A stretch of DNA of 64,000 nt from Anaerolineales bacterium (lineage in GTDB: Bacteria; Chloroflexota; Anaerolineae; Anaerolineales; UBA6663), in the NCBI GenBank assembly GCA_020845955.1, contig JADLEU010000125.1, positions 1-64,000 of the forward strand, given 5' to 3'. This document shows, piece by piece, positions 63,802 to 64,000 of this stretch (position 1 is the first letter of the stretch; the number at the start of each line of letters is the position of its first letter). The notes beneath the pieces are model-generated. The model had not been told where the DNA came from, did no database searches, and saw nothing but the letters and a program-made list of their open reading frames with translations. The translations under genes were made by a program, and so were the position numbers.

Positions 63802-64000
63802 GTCAGCGACATTTCTGCGCCACATTGATGACGACACTGCCCTGTCTGAGGCCTTGGTCGACGTGCCGGTCGCCGTTGTTAAGACAACCACAGATGGCAT
63901 TAGTGGCGAGTCAACCGGTGTTAGGCGGCACCCTAAGTGCCTTGCCTTCCATATCAGGAGTTCACAGAATGACACAATTCTTTCAATTCTCATCGCGAGT

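Overview
High-GC bacterial window, probably Chloroflexota-like judging by gene content (inference only). The main feature is a ~15.5 kb minus-strand gene train (about 24066 down to 8601). It combines (a) a set resembling the bacterial (Xanthobacter xcb-type) coenzyme M biosynthesis genes: a ComA-like phosphosulfolactate synthase, two aspartase/fumarase-superfamily lyases and a D-cysteine desulfhydrase-like PLP enzyme; with (b) a corrinoid methyltransferase system: MtrH-like methyltransferase, three UroD/MtaA-type methyltransferases, a MtaC/MtbC-type corrinoid protein, a PduO-type cobalamin adenosyltransferase and a RamA-like reductive activator with an apparent C-terminal cyclic-nucleotide-binding-like domain. 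I see no methyl-CoM reductase and no epoxyalkane:CoM transferase, so this suggests a bacterial CoM-linked methyl-transfer system. Other content: two carboxymuconolactone-decarboxylase-family proteins, a cbb3-like heme-copper oxidase locus with an atypical helix VII, a TusA-DsrE fusion, decayed ISAs1 and IS1182-like elements, three tandem tail-collar proteins with an ABC-type binding protein, a 2187-aa surface protein with nine ~95-aa repeats, a complete Wadjet (JetABCD) defence locus with an XRE gene, a VapBC pair, a 3' fragment of a tRNA-Lys gene, several two-component proteins including a DHp-only/REC-only pair, and a DinB-like gene interrupted by an in-frame TAG. All calls come from reading the sequence; no database search was run.
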